Shown: positions 57,565 to 59,090 of the stretch, piece by piece
How the letters are laid out: each line of letters opens with the position of its first letter
How positions within the stretch are numbered: the first letter of the stretch is position 1
Origin: a virus
DNA length: 59,090 nucleotides
Reading direction: 5' to 3' (one strand)
Virus record (IMG/VR): IMGVR_UViG_3300005581_000015
Span: 1 to 59,090 of that record
The notes under the pieces: generated by a model
Seen by the model: only the letters and a program-made list of their open reading frames with translations
Told to the model about the DNA's origin: nothing
The model's database searches: none
Translations under genes and position numbers: made by a program

Positions 57565-58670
57565 GCACCGATATAGATTGTCCGTATTATCATCATGGAT
57601 TGTTTATAGGATCAACTCCCAATGGTCAAACTCAGATGTCTATGTGTTGTTGGCAATCTAAAACAACAGTAGACAATGCTGTAACATTTGATCATGTGTA
57701 TCTTGAATCCATTAGAACACAATCAACCACACAAATACCCAAAGAATGTTCACAGTATTGTAGTATGCCAGGGCATGTAGCCAACGAACGTGAGAGGGCC
57801 ACGGTTGAATGGGCAACTCTATTTAAAAATATTCCGCCTGGCGCAATAAAAACTCTACATCTAGAACAATCACTGACTTGTAATTTAACTTGTATTAGCT
57901 GTAGTTCTAATTACAGCACAGCCTGGAATCGCGATTATCATCGGTTTGATAGTACATTTCCGCGCATACAACTGGCAAAGTTCCCAGAAGAAAAATGGCG
58001 AGACCTTGACTTACAACATTTAGAAAAATTACACTTTACTGGTGGCGAGCCGTTGCTTAATCGTGACAATAAAAAAATATTACAGCATCTATTAGACATT
58101 GGGCGCCTGGGCAACGTTATGTTGTCCTACAATACAAATGGTACAGTGTTTCCAGACCAAGAAACACTAGACCTGTGGAGCAAGTGTAGGTTTGTTAGAT
58201 TATTTTTTAGCCTTGACGGAGTAGATTCAGTATTTGAGTATACACGGTACCCAGCTAAATGGAATGAAGTAGAATCAAACATTCAACAATTTCGAGCGTT
58301 GACTTCAACTTGTGTATTAATTGAAGTAAATGCAATTGTTGGAATACATAACATATTTGGATTACCAGAATTTTTTAACTGGTGGGAAAATAATTGCCAG
58401 TCAGGTAGTCAAGGTGACCCCAGTTCAATATTTGTTCGTACAATCAATGGTTGGAGCCACGGTGGTCGGGTGCTAGATTTAGCTAGTTTGTCCAATGAAC
58501 AAGCAAACAAGGCCGTGAGTATGTTACAATCACTAAACAAATATCCAGGCGTTCCAGACCTAATAAATTATATAACAACTCATAACCGCCCCAACAAAGA
58601 TTGGGTGACATACTTGGATACACTAGACAGTATCCGCGGAACAAACTGGAAAAAGGATTTACCTTGTTAA
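57561..58670 (+). CDS. Radical SAM protein, twitch type (copy 3)
   Basis: A 369-residue radical SAM enzyme. C-x3-C-x2-C at C107, C111 and C114 (TCNLTCISC), GGEP in HFTGGEPLLNRD, and SLDGVDSVFEYTRYP. N-terminal auxiliary cysteines C7, C29/C30, C63 and C67, as in the other two copies. It is coupled to the primase gene (ATGA) and to gp41 (overlap), so it lies in the heart of the replication operon. Substrate unknown. Confidence 0.82.
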   Translation: MSTDIDCPYYHHGLFIGSTPNGQTQMSMCCWQSKTTVDNAVTFDHVYLESIRTQSTTQIPKECSQYCSMPGHVANERERATVEWATLFKNIPPGAIKTLHLEQSLTCNLTCISCSSNYSTAWNRDYHRFDSTFPRIQLAKFPEEKWRDLDLQHLEKLHFTGGEPLLNRDNKKILQHLLDIGRLGNVMLSYNTNGTVFPDQETLDLWSKCRFVRLFFSLDGVDSVFEYTRYPAKWNEVESNIQQFRALTSTCVLIEVNAIVGIHNIFGLPEFFNWWENNCQSGSQGDPSSIFVRTINGWSHGGRVLDLASLSNEQANKAVSMLQSLNKYPGVPDLINYITTHNRPNKDWVTYLDTLDSIRGTNWKKDLPC

Positions 58671-59090
58671 AAGAATATAACACAGATGTACAAAAACTAT
58701 TTCTGGAGATGATGCTCGAGGACGCACAAAGCTATGTGCGAGTGCAAAATATCTACAATCCAGAAAACTTTGATAAAAGTTTGCGCACGGCTGCGCAGTT
58801 TATTAAAGAGCACAGTGACAAGTACAACACACTGCCAGACAAAACGCAGATTGCTGCCGCATGTAATATATCATTGCAAAGTGTGCCTGACTTGAATGAA
58901 GGGCATTACGAGTGGTTCATGCAGGAGTTTGAGGGATTTACAAAACGCCAGGAGCTTGAACGTGCCATTTTAAAAGCAGCCGACTTGTTGGAAAAGGGCG
59001 AGTTTGATCCAGTAGAAAAACTGATCAAAGACGCTGTGCAAATTAGTTTGACCAAGGACATGGGCACAGACTACTTTGCTGATCCCAAAG
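58664..59090 (+). CDS. 41: Replicative DNA helicase (gp41-like), 3' partial
   Basis: The frame is open to the right edge (142 residues). The start is TTG at 58664 with AAAAGGATTTACC as ribosome binding site; the first downstream ATG lies 15 codons in. N-terminus reads LLKEYNTDVQKLFLEMMLED, then a helical region with KRQELERAILKAADLLEKGEF, as in gp41/DnaB-type helicase N-terminal domains. The ATPase core lies outside the window, so the assignment rests on the N-terminal pattern and on the neighbouring gp61 gene. Confidence 0.65.
   Translation, partial: MLKEYNTDVQKLFLEMMLEDAQSYVRVQNIYNPENFDKSLRTAAQFIKEHSDKYNTLPDKTQIAAACNISLQSVPDLNEGHYEWFMQEFEGFTKRQELERAILKAADLLEKGEFDPVEKLIKDAVQISLTKDMGTDYFADPK

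Noticed and set aside
1-59090. Integrated prophage in a bacterial chromosome
   Set aside because: No integrase, attachment-site repeats, bacterial housekeeping genes or repressor region were seen; T4-like phages are obligately lytic.

Overview
The window is a continuous stretch of a T4-like contractile-tailed bacteriophage genome (myovirus), with no cellular housekeeping region and no integrase, rRNA or tRNA that I could see. The evidence is a large set of T4-type proteins: gp13/gp14/gp15 neck and tail-completion proteins, gp18 sheath, gp19 tube, a gp54/gp48-like protein, gp4, gp16 and gp17 terminase subunits, gp32, UvsX, UvsY, UvsW, a gp62-like clamp-loader subunit, gp61 primase and the start of gp41 helicase. 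The style (modular 'YADLAE' fibre, small capsid-type proteins, KdsA, glycosyltransferases, twitch-type radical SAM proteins) is that of aquatic T4-like phages. A Kdo-8-phosphate synthase and polysaccharide enzymes suggest a Gram-negative host. Both window ends cut through genes.

Layout. 1-4 kb: three tail-fibre or adhesin genes (+). 4-7.1 kb: a minus-strand block (Nudix hydrolase, gp15-like, gp14-like). 7.1-11.6 kb: two genes under strong sigma70-type promoters, gp13, a DexA-like exonuclease, an unknown, a dNMP kinase, and a minus-strand HNH-like protein. 11.7-18.2 kb: sheath, tube, tail proteins, gp4 and small terminase. 18.2-23.3 kb: small proteins with T4 internal-protein-like N-termini plus a secreted nuclease, placed between the small and large terminase genes. 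23.4-32 kb: large terminase, a 787-residue modular protein containing an internal Tat signal, gp32, a sulfotransferase-like protein with a radical SAM enzyme, and UvsX/UvsY. 32-47 kb: a long carbohydrate island (KdsA, MetK, nucleotidyltransferase-cupin, glycosyltransferases, KpsS/KpsC-like proteins, methyltransferases, sugar-activation enzymes). 47-59 kb: virion-like proteins, AAA+ ATPase, UvsW, radical SAM, gp62-like protein, a miniature DnaE-like protein, gp61, a third radical SAM protein, gp41.

Expression. Two promoter classes can be read from the bases. Sigma70-type promoters with an exact 17-bp spacer precede DNA-metabolism and early-type genes. T4 late-type boxes (ATAAATA) precede structural genes. 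At several genes the -10 element lies about 6 nt from the ATG and there is no Shine-Dalgarno sequence, which implies leaderless mRNA.

Most noteworthy: (1) a 190-residue protein that keeps, in order, the catalytic signature motifs of bacterial DNA polymerase III alpha (DnaE) at about one sixth of its size; (2) four proteins with T4 capsid-targeting-like N-termini, probably packaged and injected; (3) an approximately 15-kb surface-polysaccharide pathway with unusual fusions; (4) phage MetK together with three radical SAM enzymes and four methyltransferases. All functions are inferred from sequence reading alone.
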